From: Nocardioides marinus
GTDB taxonomy: Bacteria; Actinomycetota; Actinomycetes; Propionibacteriales; Nocardioidaceae
Length of the DNA stretch: 64,000 bases
Assembly (NCBI RefSeq): GCF_013408145.1
Contig: NZ_JACBZI010000001.1
Coordinates: 248,001-312,000, forward strand
Reading direction: 5' to 3'
Under the pieces are notes generated by a model. The model saw nothing but the letters and a program-made list of their open reading frames with translations. It did not search any database and was not told the DNA's origin. The position numbers were made by a program, and so were the translations under genes. Of the stretch, positions 7,684 through 17,011 are shown piece by piece. Numbering within the stretch: position 1 is the stretch's first letter; every line of letters starts with the position of its first letter.

Positions 7684-8763
7684 GTGACCCGACCCGTCGC
7701 CCCCGCCGACGTCGTGTCGGTGGCCTTCGTCGTGCCGCTGCAGGGTCCCACCGGCATCTACGGGCCCTCCTGCCTGGCCTGCGGTGAGCTCGCCGTGGAG
7801 CAGCTCAACGCGAGCACGGGCATCGCCGGGCGTCAGGTGGAGCTGGTGGTGGTCGACGCCGGCCGCGACCCTGCCCTGGTCGCCGAGGACGTACGCCGGT
7901 TGGTGGACTCCGGCCGCGTACAGGCCGTCGCCGGGTGGCACATCTCGGCGGTGCGCCAGGCCGTGACGCGGGTCGTCGGCGGCCGCGTGGTCTACGCCTT
8001 TGCCGCCATGCACGAGGGCGGGGACGCGACGCCCGGCGTCTTCATGATCGGCGAGCGCCCGCTCAACCAGCTGCTCCCCGCGGCGCACTGGATGCGCGAG
8101 GAGCTCTCGGTCGGTCGCTGGGCGATCATCGGCAACGACTACGTCTTCCCCCGCGTCACCGGCGCGACGGCACGCCTTGCGCTCGAGGACACGCCCTCGG
8201 AGGTCGTCAGCGAGACCTACGTTCCACTGGGGACGACCGACTTCGCAGCCGTCATCGGCGACCTGTCGCAGCGCCCGGTCGACGGCGTCATCATGCTCCT
8301 GATGGGGCAGGACGCCGTGCACTTCAACCGGCAGTTCGCCCGCGCGGGCCTCTCCGCGCAGCTGCCGCGGCTCAGCCCCGCGGTGGAGGAGAACACCCTG
8401 CTCGCGGGCGGCGCGGCCGCCAACGAGGGCCTCTTCGCGGCCGCGGCCTACTTCGACGGGATGGCGACGGCCGAGAGCGCCGAGCTGGCCCGCGCGTACT
8501 ACTCCCGCTGGGGGCGTTGGGCGCCGGCGCTGAACGCGGTCGGGGAGTCCTGCTACGAGGCGATGCTCTTCCTGGCGCGTCTCGGCGAGGTGTGCGGCTC
8601 GCTGGACGTGCGGCGGGTCAGCGCGATGGAGTCGGGACAGTTCTGGTCCAGCCCCCGCGGACTCGTGCGGCTGGACGGCAACCTGGTCGACCAGGACGTC
8701 TACGTCGCCCGAGCGGACGGCCTGGAGTTCCGGGTCGCCGACCAGATCGCCCGGGCGCACTAG
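7684..8763 (+). CDS. UrtA/AmiC-like ligand-binding protein without signal peptide
   Basis: 359-aa protein of the periplasmic-binding-protein type 1 fold (Peripla_BP_5/6), related to urea receptor UrtA and amide sensor AmiC. It shares GNDYVFPR and YVPLG with UrtA encoded at 17012-18262 (GSDYVFPR, YVPLD). It starts TRPVAPADVVSVAFVVPLQG with no hydrophobic leader or lipobox, so it should be cytoplasmic. The GTG at 7684 has GGAGG 6 bases upstream. It is convergent with ureD, the two stop codons sharing CTAG. A cytosolic urea/amide sensor role, by analogy to AmiC, is inference. Confidence 0.75.
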   Translation: MTRPVAPADVVSVAFVVPLQGPTGIYGPSCLACGELAVEQLNASTGIAGRQVELVVVDAGRDPALVAEDVRRLVDSGRVQAVAGWHISAVRQAVTRVVGGRVVYAFAAMHEGGDATPGVFMIGERPLNQLLPAAHWMREELSVGRWAIIGNDYVFPRVTGATARLALEDTPSEVVSETYVPLGTTDFAAVIGDLSQRPVDGVIMLLMGQDAVHFNRQFARAGLSAQLPRLSPAVEENTLLAGGAAANEGLFAAAAYFDGMATAESAELARAYYSRWGRWAPALNAVGESCYEAMLFLARLGEVCGSLDVRRVSAMESGQFWSSPRGLVRLDGNLVDQDVYVARADGLEFRVADQIARAH

Positions 8764-9554
8764 CGCTCCTCGCCCGGCAGGGGGGCGTCGAGCACCGCGG
8801 CGCGCGCGTGCTGCCAGGCGGTCGCGGTGCTGGCCTCGTGCGAGGCGCCGGCCAGGCGTCGCCACAGGGTGGCCCCGGGTGCCGCCAGGTCGAAGCGGTC
8901 CTCGTCCGGCCCGCCACTGAGCGGTGCGGGCAGGACCAGCAGCACGCTCTCCATCACCCGCGACCGCCCGAGCAGCGAGGGCGTCGTGCAGGCGTCGAGC
9001 GCGAGGTCCTCGGCCAGCACCCGGCGTACGTCGGAGCGGACGTCGGTCCGCAGCGACACCCGCCCCGGCGCCTCGTGGGCACGGCCCAGCACCAGCGTCT
9101 CCCGTATCGCCAGGTGCGCGCCCTCGGCGAAGCGCACCCGGGTGCGTCGATCGACCTCCGCGCCGGCGGCGACGACGAACGGCTCGCCCGCCCAGGTCAG
9201 GGCCGCCCCGGCGGCGACCCGGACGTCGACGTGCCAGGAGGCGTCCTGACCGCGCATGTCGTAGGCGACGGTCCCGCCCGGTTCGACGATCTCCAGGGAA
9301 GCGCCCGGGTCGACGGTGACGTCGAGCTCGATCCGATCGCCGGCGAGCAGCAGCGCCCCCTCCGGGACCAAGCTGAGCCGCGCGCGCCTGGCGTCGTGGT
9401 GGGTGAGGACGGGGCGCACGGTCGGCACGGTGGGGTCGGTCCCGGTGACCGACGTCCGCACCCGGCATCGTGCCCCACCCACGCCGGGCGAGACCCGCAC
9501 CCGGGTGCGTCCCAGGCGCCCGAGCGCGCCAGCGGCCTCAGTGGTGGTGGACAC
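8760..9554 (-). CDS. ureD: Urease accessory protein UreD
   Basis: 264-aa UreD (UreH), the scaffold that with UreF and UreG delivers nickel to apo-urease. It shows the family's all-beta pattern and motifs such as [34 protein letters not shown] and the C-terminal [13 protein letters not shown]. It is the last gene of the urtABCDE-ureABCFGD operon, overlapping ureG by 17 bases. Its TAG stop overlaps the convergent TAG of the UrtA-like gene. Confidence 0.88.
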   Translation of the reverse strand: MSTTTEAAGALGRLGRTRVRVSPGVGGARCRVRTSVTGTDPTVPTVRPVLTHHDARRARLSLVPEGALLLAGDRIELDVTVDPGASLEIVEPGGTVAYDMRGQDASWHVDVRVAAGAALTWAGEPFVVAAGAEVDRRTRVRFAEGAHLAIRETLVLGRAHEAPGRVSLRTDVRSDVRRVLAEDLALDACTTPSLLGRSRVMESVLLVLPAPLSGGPDEDRFDLAAPGATLWRRLAGASHEASTATAWQHARAAVLDAPLPGEER

Positions 9555-10314
9555 CGACCGGCTCGCCCCCCTGGTCGTGGGTGTGGGTGTGCTCGTGCGC
9601 GTGGCTGTGGGCGGCCATCGGGCCGGGATCGACCGGGACCAGGCTGCCGGCGCGGTGCTCCGCGAGGCGGCCGTCGACCCAGGTCAGCAGGCGGTCGATG
9701 CTGTCGCGGTCGGTGCGGGAGAGGCCGATCACCGGGCGGTGGTCGCGCGCCGCGGTCGCGTCCGCGACCATCCGGGGCACGTCGACACCGACGAACGGTC
9801 CGAGGTCCGTCTTGTTCACGACCAGCAGGTCGGCGCGCTCGATCCCCGGCCCGCCCTTGCGGGCGACGTCGCCGCCGCCGGCGACGTCGAGGACGAAGAC
9901 CTGCACGTCGACCAGGGCCGGGGAGAAGGTCGCGGTGAGGTTGTCGCCGCCGGACTCCACGAGCACCATCTCCAGCCGGTGGTCGTAGTCCTCCTCGAGC
10001 TCCTCGATCGCCATCGCGTTGGCGGTGATGTCGTCGCGGATCGCCGTGTGCGGGCAGGCACCGGTCTCCACCGCGCGGATCCGGTCGGCGTCGAGGACCC
10101 CGGCCGAGCGCAGGAAGCGGGCGTCCTCGTCGGTGTAGATGTCGTTGGTGACCACGCCGAGCTCGAGGCGGTCCGACAGCTCCCGGCACAGCAGCGCGAT
10201 CAGCGAGCTCTTGCCGGTGCCGACGGGACCGCAGACGCCCAGGCGCATCGCCCGGGAGGGAGCGGACGTGGCGGTGCTGAGGGTGAAGCCGGGGGTGGGA
10301 GTGGGCTCAGGCAT
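9538..10314 (-). CDS. ureG: Urease accessory GTPase UreG with His-rich C-terminus
   Basis: 258-aa SIMIBI-class GTPase that powers nickel insertion into urease. The P-loop is GPVGTGKS (residues 29-36), the nickel-binding CPH motif is in [18 protein letters not shown] is switch II, and NKTD is the guanine-specificity motif. UreG is usually about 205-225 aa; here a C-terminal tail is rich in histidine ([12 protein letters not shown] and a terminal HHH). No ureE lies in the operon, so the tail may store or deliver nickel in its place. It overlaps ureF by 8 bases and ureD by 17. Confidence 0.95.
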   Translation of the reverse strand: MPEPTPTPGFTLSTATSAPSRAMRLGVCGPVGTGKSSLIALLCRELSDRLELGVVTNDIYTDEDARFLRSAGVLDADRIRAVETGACPHTAIRDDITANAMAIEELEEDYDHRLEMVLVESGGDNLTATFSPALVDVQVFVLDVAGGGDVARKGGPGIERADLLVVNKTDLGPFVGVDVPRMVADATAARDHRPVIGLSRTDRDSIDRLLTWVDGRLAEHRAGSLVPVDPGPMAAHSHAHEHTHTHDQGGEPVGVHHH

Positions 10315-10990
10315 GGAACAGCCTCCTGGTGGTGGCGGCGTGGGCCTGCGCCCACACCTCGATCAGTGGGTGGGTGGTCGCGGGCAGGTCGTCGACGTCC
10401 TGCACGGAGGAGACCCGCGCGGCCATCGCCTCGACCGCCGGCAAGGCCGCCACGACCCAGCCGACGACCGAGCCGGGGTCGAGGGGGAGCAGCTTGAGGG
10501 CCGCCGCGCAGACGGTCTGGACGTCGTCGTACCCCACGAGGTGGGCGACCGCGCGTCCCTCGAGCCCGAGGTGCCCGGCGAGCGCGCCGAGGGCCAGGGC
10601 CCGGCTGGGATGCTCCAGCGCGGCCAGCGCCTCCCAGGCGGGGGCGGCCGGCCAGGTGCGGCGGGCGATCCGCAGCAGTGCCCGGGCCTGTCGGCGGGAG
10701 GCGTCGCGCAGCGCAGGGCTCGGGGTCCGGGCCTCCCAGGCCTGCTCGAGGTCCAGCCACGCGGTGTTCGGGGCGCCCCTCTGCAGCAGGCGTGCGGCGA
10801 GGACCGAGGTCGCGGCCTCGACCTCGGTGACGGTGCGCAGCCGCACGTCGACGTACGCCGGCACGTCCTGCGCCTCGAGCCCGTCACGGGTCCCGGGCTC
10901 CAGGCCGCCGGACTGCGTGTGGCCGGCAACCGGCAGCCGCGCGTCCGCGAGCAGCATCAGCACGAGGTCGGCGTGCACGGTTCCGGACAT
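10307..10990 (-). CDS. ureF: Urease accessory protein UreF
   Basis: 227-aa all-helical accessory protein that bridges UreD and the UreG dimer. The N-terminus [21 protein letters not shown] matches the family's conserved start (LLxLADSxxPxGxxxxSxGLE), and the C-terminal [12 protein letters not shown] region is conserved. It begins 6 bases after the ureC stop and overlaps ureG by 8 bases. Confidence 0.88.
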   Translation of the reverse strand: MSGTVHADLVLMLLADARLPVAGHTQSGGLEPGTRDGLEAQDVPAYVDVRLRTVTEVEAATSVLAARLLQRGAPNTAWLDLEQAWEARTPSPALRDASRRQARALLRIARRTWPAAPAWEALAALEHPSRALALGALAGHLGLEGRAVAHLVGYDDVQTVCAAALKLLPLDPGSVVGWVVAALPAVEAMAARVSSVQDVDDLPATTHPLIEVWAQAHAATTRRLFHA

Positions 10991-10996
10991 CGGCGC

Positions 10997-12703
10997 TCAG
11001 AACAGGCAGTAGAGCTGCGCGAGCGGCAGTTCGGTCGCGGGCGCGGACTCGACCCGCTCGCCGTCGACGTCGATGGCGAAGGTCTCCGGGTCGATGTCGA
11101 TGCGGGGCAGGTAGGTGTTGTTGACCATCTGCGCCTTGCCGACCTCCCGTGTCGGCCGCACGGGCGCGAGCGAGCGCCTCAGCCCGAGACGCTCCTCCAC
11201 GCCGTCGTCCAACGCGGCGGGGGAGACGAAGGTGACCGCGTGCGGGCTCCCGTCGTCGACCAGCGTCGGGCGCATCAGCACCGGCTGGGGCGTGGGGATG
11301 GAGGCGTTGGGGTCACCGAGGGCGCCCCAGACCAGCGCGCCGGACTTCATCACGACGTCGGGGCGGATGCCGAAGAAGCGGGGGTCCCACAGCACCAGGT
11401 CGGCCATCTTGCCGGGCTCCACCGAGCCGACCTCGTGGTCGATGCCGTGGGCCACCGCGGGGTTGATCGTGTATTTGGCGACGTACCTCGTGGCGCGGGC
11501 GTTGTCGGCCGGTCCTTCGGTCAGGTCGCCGTGCCGGCCGAAGCGGTTCTTCATCACGTGAGCCACCTGCCAGGTGCGGCAGACCACCTCACCGATCCGG
11601 CCCATCGCCTGGGCGTCGGAGGAGGTGATCGACAGGGCGCCGAGGTCGTGCAGCAGGTCCTCGGCCGCGATCGTCGTCGCGCGGATACGGGACTCGGCGA
11701 AGGCGAGGTCCTCGGGCACCGCCGGATTGAGGTGGTGGCAGACCATCAGCATGTCGAGGTGCTCGGCGACGGTGTTGACGGTGTGCGGCAGCGTCGGGTT
11801 GGTCGACCCGGGGATCACGTGGGACAGGGAGGCGACGGTGAGGATGTCGGGGGCGTGACCACCGCCGGCCCCCTCGGTGTGGAAGGCGTGGATCGAGCGG
11901 CCGGCGATGGCACCGATGGTCGAGTCGACGTAGCCGATCTCGTTGAGCGAGTCCGAGTGCAGGGCAACCTGCAGGCCGAACTCGTCGGCTGCCCGAAGGG
12001 CCGCGTCGATCGCCGCCGGCGTCGAGCCCCAGTCCTCGTGGACCTTGAACCCGGCCGCCCCGGCCAGGGCCTGCTCACGCAGGCCACCGGTGCTGACGGT
12101 GTTGCCCTTGGCCAGCAGCAGCAGGTTGACCGGCACGGTGTCCAGCGCCCGGTGCACGGTGCCGAGGTGCCAGGCGCCCGGTGTGACCGTCGTGGCCTTC
12201 GAGCCCTCGGACGGCCCGGTGCCGCCGCCGACGACCGTGGTGATGCCGGTGGCCAGCGCCTCGACCAGCTGCGAGCGGGAGATGAGGTGCACGTGGGAGT
12301 CGATCGCCCCGGCCGTCAGGATCCGGCCCTCCCCGGAGACCACGTCGGTTCCGGGACCGATGACCAGGTCGGGGTGCACGCCGTCGGCGACGTCGGGGTT
12401 GCCGGCCCGCCCCAGGGCGACGATGCGTCCGCCGCGGACGCCGACGTCGGCGACGACGACCCCGCCGTGGTCCAGCACGATCGCGTTGGTGACGACCGTG
12501 TCCAGGGCACCCTCGGCCGAGGTGCGCACCGACTGGGCCATCGACTCGCGGATCGACTTGCCGCCGCCGAAGACCGCCTCCTCGCCGCCGACGGTGAGGT
12601 CCCGCTCGACCTCGATCCACAAGTCGGTGTCGCCCAGGCGCACCTGGTCGCCGACGGTGGGGCCGTACAGCGCTGCGTACTGCGCCCGGGAGATCTCGAC
12701 CAT
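10997..12703 (-). CDS. ureC: Urease alpha subunit UreC
   Basis: Catalytic subunit of urease, hydrolysing urea to ammonia and carbamate, 568 aa as usual. Nickel and active-site motifs are intact: [20 protein letters not shown] (carbamylated Lys), [27 protein letters not shown], and the mobile-flap MVCHHL. It starts at an ATG overlapping the ureB stop (ATGA). The three urease subunits are separate genes, as in most bacteria. Confidence 0.98.
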   Translation of the reverse strand: MVEISRAQYAALYGPTVGDQVRLGDTDLWIEVERDLTVGGEEAVFGGGKSIRESMAQSVRTSAEGALDTVVTNAIVLDHGGVVVADVGVRGGRIVALGRAGNPDVADGVHPDLVIGPGTDVVSGEGRILTAGAIDSHVHLISRSQLVEALATGITTVVGGGTGPSEGSKATTVTPGAWHLGTVHRALDTVPVNLLLLAKGNTVSTGGLREQALAGAAGFKVHEDWGSTPAAIDAALRAADEFGLQVALHSDSLNEIGYVDSTIGAIAGRSIHAFHTEGAGGGHAPDILTVASLSHVIPGSTNPTLPHTVNTVAEHLDMLMVCHHLNPAVPEDLAFAESRIRATTIAAEDLLHDLGALSITSSDAQAMGRIGEVVCRTWQVAHVMKNRFGRHGDLTEGPADNARATRYVAKYTINPAVAHGIDHEVGSVEPGKMADLVLWDPRFFGIRPDVVMKSGALVWGALGDPNASIPTPQPVLMRPTLVDDGSPHAVTFVSPAALDDGVEERLGLRRSLAPVRPTREVGKAQMVNNTYLPRIDIDPETFAIDVDGERVESAPATELPLAQLYCLF

Positions 12704-13053
12704 CAGGCCGCCCCGCCGTCCGTGCCTTGGCCGCCCGCGCGGACGCGGATGCCCGGCACCTGCCGTGCGCCCTTCAGGGCGACGGCCGCTACCTCGCGCG
12801 AGGCGCCCGGCTCGAATCGCTGGGAGGTGCCCGAGGGCACGTCGAGGCGGAAGCCGCGGGCGGCCTCGCGGTCCAGGGCGAGGGCGTCGTTGACGTCGGC
12901 GAGGTGCACGTGCGAGCCGATCTGCACCGGACGGTCACCGGTGTTGGTCACCACCAGCACCAGTCGCTCCTCCGGGCCACGGTCACCGTTGAGCTCGATG
13001 GTGCCCGACCGGACGCGCACCGCGCCCGGTCCCTCGCTGCTGCTGCCGCTCAT
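12703..13053 (-). CDS. ureB: Urease beta subunit UreB
   Basis: 116-aa structural subunit. [22 protein letters not shown] and [25 protein letters not shown] are the conserved family core. The ATG at 13053 was chosen over upstream in-frame starts because the family begins about ten residues before [13 protein letters not shown], and GGAGG lies upstream. An 85-base gap separates it from ureA, and its stop overlaps the ureC start. Confidence 0.95.
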   Translation of the reverse strand: MSGSSSEGPGAVRVRSGTIELNGDRGPEERLVLVVTNTGDRPVQIGSHVHLADVNDALALDREAARGFRLDVPSGTSQRFEPGASREVAAVALKGARQVPGIRVRAGGQGTDGGAA

Positions 13054-13138
13054 GGCTCCTCCGTACGTCGCTCGGCTGGTGCTGCTGTTGCATGGCTGGT
13101 GCGTCGGTGCTGGCCAGGCGCCGGGTCGTGTGGTCGGG

Positions 13139-13441
13139 TCATGCGATCGGGTGGTGAAGGGTGACGAGCTTGCGGCCGTCGGGGAAGGTGGCCTCGACCT
13201 GCACGTCACGGACCATCTCCGGCACCCCCCGCATCACCTCGTCGCGGGTCAGCACCTCGCGGCCGCGCTCCATCAGGTCGCTCACCGAGGCACCGGCGCG
13301 CGCCTCCTCGACCACCCAGGTCGAGAGCAACGCAACGGTCTCGGGGTAATTGAGCCGCACGCCGCGCTCGCGTCGGTCGCGCGCGACCATCCCGGCCACG
13401 GCGAGCAGGAGCTTCTCGGTCTCCGAGGGGGTCAGGTGCAC
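13139..13441 (-). CDS. ureA: Urease gamma subunit UreA
   Basis: 100-aa gamma subunit, the usual length. [40 protein letters not shown], and the C-terminal [16 protein letters not shown] are family hallmarks. It starts 10 bases after the urtE stop, so urease genes are read on the same transcript as the urea transporter. Confidence 0.97.
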   Translation of the reverse strand: MHLTPSETEKLLLAVAGMVARDRRERGVRLNYPETVALLSTWVVEEARAGASVSDLMERGREVLTRDEVMRGVPEMVRDVQVEATFPDGRKLVTLHHPIA

Positions 13442-13451
13442 CGTGTCCTCC

Positions 13452-14132
13452 TCAGACGGCCATCGCCGCGCGGACCGCGTCCACGGCGCCGGGGCCGCCC
13501 TCGCCGCTGCTGGTGATCCGCCCGGACTCGAGCACGTAGTAGCTCTGCGTGGCCCGTAGCGCGAAGCCGACGTGCTGCTCGACCAGCAGCACCGACAGGT
13601 CCCCGCGCCGGGTGAGGTCGGTGATGACCGACTCGATCTCGGCGACGACGTTGGGCTGGATGCCCTCGGTGGGCTCGTCGAGGATGAGCATCCTCGGCCG
13701 GGTCAGCAGGGTGCGGGCGATCGAGAGCTGCTGGCGCTGCCCCCCGGAGAGCAGCCCGGCCCGGCGCGGGAGCAGCCCCCGCAGCGCCGGGAAGGTGTCG
13801 AGCACCTCGTCGATGGCCGCCTTCTCGGTGGTGACGAGCTGGAGGTTCTCCAGGGTGGTCATCTGCGGGAACGACAGCTGGCCCTGGGGGACGTAGCCCA
13901 GGCCGCGTCGCACGCGCGCGCTCGGTCGCAGCCTCGTCACGTCCTGCCCGTCGAGCAGCACCCGCCCCTTCATGACCGGGAGCAGGCCGACCGCCACGCG
14001 CAGCAGGGTGGTCTTGCCGGCGCCGTTGTGGCCCATGATCGCGGCGGCGCCGCCCTGTTCGACCACGACGTCCACGTCCTCGAGCACCCTGGTCCGGCCG
14101 TAGCCGGCGGTGACCCCTCGCAGCTCAAGCAC
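13452..14132 (-). CDS. urtE: Urea ABC transporter ATP-binding protein UrtE
   Basis: 226-aa ATPase of the branched-chain-amino-acid-type transporter family. Walker A is GHNGAGKTT, signature LSGGQRQQ, Walker [15 protein letters not shown], the last being typical of UrtE/LivF. It overlaps the end of urtD by 8 bases. Context (urtABCD upstream, urease downstream) gives the urea assignment. Confidence 0.93.
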   Translation of the reverse strand: MLELRGVTAGYGRTRVLEDVDVVVEQGGAAAIMGHNGAGKTTLLRVAVGLLPVMKGRVLLDGQDVTRLRPSARVRRGLGYVPQGQLSFPQMTTLENLQLVTTEKAAIDEVLDTFPALRGLLPRRAGLLSGGQRQQLSIARTLLTRPRMLILDEPTEGIQPNVVAEIESVITDLTRRGDLSVLLVEQHVGFALRATQSYYVLESGRITSSGEGGPGAVDAVRAAMAV

Positions 14133-14946
14133 GCTGGTCCTCCCCGGTCGTCTCGTCGGTCGTCCCCGGGTCCGGGTGCTCGGCGCCCTGGTGCCCCAGG
14201 TAGACCTCCTGGACCCGGGGGTCGGCCTGGATGGTGGCGACGTCGCCCTCGGCGAGCACGGTGCCGCCGTGCATGACGGTGACGACGTCGGCGAAGCTGC
14301 GCACGAAGTCCATGTCGTGCTCGATCACGACGATCGTGCGCTCGTGGCCGATGCGGCGCAGTAGCTCGCCGGTCTGCTCGCGCTCCTCGGCGCTCATGCC
14401 CGCCACCGGCTCGTCGAGCAGCATCACCTTCGCGTCCTGCACGAGCAGCATGCCTATCTCCAGCCACTGCTTCTGCCCGTGCGCCAGCACGCCCGCGGGC
14501 CGGTCGCGCAGGTGGGAGAGGCCGATGGTGGCCAGGGCCTCCTCGACGTACGCCGGCACGCCCCGTCGCGCGCGCAGCATGCCCCAGGGGCTGCGGTGGA
14601 TGCCGCCGGCGATGTCGAGGTTCTGCAGGACGCTGAGCTCCTCGAAGACCGTGGCGGTCTGGAAGGTACGCCCGACCCCGGCGCGCACGATGCGGTGGGA
14701 CTTCATCGAGAGCAGGTCCTGGTTGCGGTAGCTCGCCCGTCCGGTGCCCTGGACCAGGCCGGTGACCGCGTCGACCAGGGTGGTCTTGCCCGCGCCGTTG
14801 GGTCCGATGAGGAAGTGCAGTCGTCCCTGCAGCAGGGTCAGGTCCACTCCGTCGATGGCCTTGAAGCCGTCGAAGTCGACGGTGAGGCCGCGGATCTCGA
14901 GGTAGTCGTGCCCGAGCTCGTCGGGCCGGTGGGTCTGCACGCTCAT
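14125..14946 (-). CDS. urtD: Urea ABC transporter ATP-binding protein UrtD
   Basis: 273-aa second ATPase of the urea importer (LivG type). Walker A is GPNGAGKTT, RTFQTATVFEELSVLQNL is the Q-loop region, and VMLLDEPVAGMSAEE is the Walker B segment. The true start is the ATG at 14946, overlapping the urtC stop (ATGA); a longer open frame upstream is antisense-like sequence of urtC. The acidic tail (GAEHPDPGTTDETTGED) is unremarkable. Confidence 0.93.
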   Translation of the reverse strand: MSVQTHRPDELGHDYLEIRGLTVDFDGFKAIDGVDLTLLQGRLHFLIGPNGAGKTTLVDAVTGLVQGTGRASYRNQDLLSMKSHRIVRAGVGRTFQTATVFEELSVLQNLDIAGGIHRSPWGMLRARRGVPAYVEEALATIGLSHLRDRPAGVLAHGQKQWLEIGMLLVQDAKVMLLDEPVAGMSAEEREQTGELLRRIGHERTIVVIEHDMDFVRSFADVVTVMHGGTVLAEGDVATIQADPRVQEVYLGHQGAEHPDPGTTDETTGEDQRA

Positions 14947-16019
14947 GCCGCGCTCCTCCCGAACCGTGCGCGGACCAGCCGCGGCAGGTCCCCCACGCCG
15001 CGGGGCAGCAGCAGGATGACCAGGACGAAGAGCAGGCCCAGGAAGTAGGTCCACTGGGTGGGGAACTGCTCGGAGAGGTAGGTGCGTCCGAAGCCGACCG
15101 TCAGGGCCCCCAGGGCGGGGCCGAGCAGCAGCGCCCGGCCGCCCAGCGCGACGCCGGCGATGAGGAAGATCGAGGCGGTGGCGTCGACGTCGGAGGGGGA
15201 GATGATGCCGGCGATCGGGGCGAACATCGCGCCGCCGATGCTGGCCATCACCGCAGCGATGACGAAGGCGACCAGCTTGATGTTGGCCGGGTCGTGGCCC
15301 AGGAAGCGGACCCGCTCCTCGGCGTCGCGGGTCGCGACGAGCAGCTCCCCGAAGCGGCTGCGGTAGAGCTGCCAGACGATCACGAGGCAGCCGATCAGCA
15401 GCCCGGCGGCGATGGAGTAGACCATCTGCTTGTTGACCGGGTCGTAGAGGTTGTAGCCGAAGAAGAGGGTGAACTGGTTGAGCCCGTTGAAGCCGCCGGT
15501 CTCCTGGATGGTGGCGATCAGCAGCGTCGCGAACACCACGGCCAGGGCCTGGGTGAGGATCGCAAAGTAGGCGCCCTTGACCCGCCTCTTGAAGATCAGC
15601 CAGCCGAGCGCCGTCGCGGCGAGTGCGGGCAGGACCACGATCGCCACCAGGGTGAACGGGCCGCTGCGGAACGGCTCCCAGAACCCGGGCATCGTGCCGT
15701 CGCCGTACAGGATCATGAAGTCGGGGATGCCTTCGGGGCCGGCCGCCTCGAGCTTGAGGTGCATCGCCATCGCGTAGCCGCCGAGGCCGAAGAAGACGCC
15801 CTGTCCCATGACGAGCATGCCGCCGCGGCCCCAGGCCAGGCCGATGCCGACGGCGGCGATGGCCCAGCAGATGTACTTGCCCAGGCTGTTGAGGCGGAAG
15901 GCGCTCAGCGTCGCCGGTGCGACGACCAGCAGCAGCACCGCCAGCACCGCGATCGCGAGGAGGGGGGAGTAGGCCCGCAGCAGGCTCGCGGCCCTGCTCG
16001 GACCGACGGTGGTGCTCAT
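14943..16019 (-). CDS. urtC: Urea ABC transporter permease UrtC
   Basis: 358-aa permease of the LivM type with about ten hydrophobic segments. AIAAVGIGLAWGRGGMLVMGQG and NPANI-like HDPANIKLVAFVIAAVMAS are typical of UrtC. Its start overlaps the urtB stop (ATGA), and its stop overlaps the urtD start. Confidence 0.93.
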   Translation of the reverse strand: MSTTVGPSRAASLLRAYSPLLAIAVLAVLLLVVAPATLSAFRLNSLGKYICWAIAAVGIGLAWGRGGMLVMGQGVFFGLGGYAMAMHLKLEAAGPEGIPDFMILYGDGTMPGFWEPFRSGPFTLVAIVVLPALAATALGWLIFKRRVKGAYFAILTQALAVVFATLLIATIQETGGFNGLNQFTLFFGYNLYDPVNKQMVYSIAAGLLIGCLVIVWQLYRSRFGELLVATRDAEERVRFLGHDPANIKLVAFVIAAVMASIGGAMFAPIAGIISPSDVDATASIFLIAGVALGGRALLLGPALGALTVGFGRTYLSEQFPTQWTYFLGLLFVLVILLLPRGVGDLPRLVRARFGRSAA

Positions 16020-16900
16020 GCCAGACCTCTCGTCCGCACGGTGAAGAGCCCTTGGGGGCGCAGCTGGAGGAAGACCACCACCAGCGCGAAGGTGGCCACC
16101 TGCGCCATCGCCGCACTCGTCCAGTCGGCGAAGAATGCCGTGGCGATGCCGACGGTGAAGGCGGCGATGACGGTGCCCTTGAGCTGCCCGAGCCCGCCGG
16201 CGACCACGACGAGGAACGCCGAGATGATGTAGGTCTTGCCCAGGCTCGGGTTGGTGCCGGAGATCAGCGACACCGCTACCCCGCCGATGCCCGCGAGGCC
16301 GGAGCCGATGAAGAAGGTGATCCGGTCCGTCGCCCGGGTCGAGATGCCCATCGTCTCGGCCAGGTCGCGGTTCTGCACCGTGGCACGGATGCGGCGGCCG
16401 AAGGAGGTGTACTTCAGCAGGGCGGCGAGGGCGCCCAGCGAGGCCAGCGCCAGCACGATGGTGAAGATCTGGCGGTAGGGCCAGTTGTAGCCGAAGACCG
16501 GGATCGTGCCGACGAGCCAGTCGGGGACGCGGACCGGGTCACCCTGGGCCCCGAAGACGTCCTTGGCCAGCTGCTGGAGGACCAGGCTGACGCCGACGGT
16601 GACCAGCAGCGTGTCCAACGGCCTTCGGTACATGAAGGAGATGACGCAGACCTCGAGCAGCAGGCCCATCAGTCCCGCGACGACGAACGCGACCGGCAGA
16701 GCGACCAGGATGGAGAGGTCGATGTTCGTGACGACCTGCTGGGTGACGTAGGCGGTGTAGGCGCCGATCATCAGGAACTCGCCGTGGGCCATGTTGATGA
16801 CCCCCATCTGGCCGAACGTGAGGGTCAGGCCGAGGGCGGCGATGAGCAGGAGCGCGCCGGTCGCGGTGCCGGCGAGCAGCGGGGTGGTGAAGGCGTCCAC
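16016..16900 (-). CDS. urtB: Urea ABC transporter permease UrtB
   Basis: 294-aa LivH-type permease. GLTLTFGQMGVINMAHGEFLMIGAYTAY is the family signature, with further motifs RATVQNRDLAETMGI and GGLGQLKGT. The GTG at 16900 was chosen because the upstream ATG at 16963 adds a proline/alanine-rich segment that runs into the intercistronic hairpin. It is separated from urtA by 111 bases, the only large gap in the transporter operon. Confidence 0.9.
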   Translation of the reverse strand: MDAFTTPLLAGTATGALLLIAALGLTLTFGQMGVINMAHGEFLMIGAYTAYVTQQVVTNIDLSILVALPVAFVVAGLMGLLLEVCVISFMYRRPLDTLLVTVGVSLVLQQLAKDVFGAQGDPVRVPDWLVGTIPVFGYNWPYRQIFTIVLALASLGALAALLKYTSFGRRIRATVQNRDLAETMGISTRATDRITFFIGSGLAGIGGVAVSLISGTNPSLGKTYIISAFLVVVAGGLGQLKGTVIAAFTVGIATAFFADWTSAAMAQVATFALVVVFLQLRPQGLFTVRTRGLA

Positions 16901-16955
16901 GGGGGCCTTTCGATCCGAGTGACATCCGGGGGGCTGGCTGGTCGGGGCCGGGGCC

Positions 16956-16981
16956 GGGGCCACCGCGTCGGCGGTGGCCCC
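16956..16981 (-). terminator. Intercistronic hairpin between urtA and urtB
   Basis: GGGGCCACCGC (16956-16966) and GCGGTGGCCCC (16971-16981) form a perfect 11-bp stem with a 4-base loop, 31 bases after the urtA stop. With no T-run it may be a partial terminator or a 3'-end stabiliser. Either would give more receptor than permease, a common arrangement in ABC importers. Confidence 0.65.
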
Positions 16982-17011
16982 GGACCGGGTGGGGCGGGGG
17001 TCAGGCGGGGA

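Noticed and set aside
10139-13516. A plus-strand open frame of about 1,125 codons across the urease genes
   Set aside because: It is antisense to ureG, ureF, ureC, ureB and ureA, all of which match known families. Its translation is Gly/Arg/Val-rich low-complexity sequence typical of shadow frames in GC-rich DNA.
14125-16116. A single 663-codon minus-strand protein covering urtD and part of the urtC region
   Set aside because: Only the last 273 codons match an ABC ATPase (UrtD). The upstream part is out of frame with urtC, which is a clear permease.
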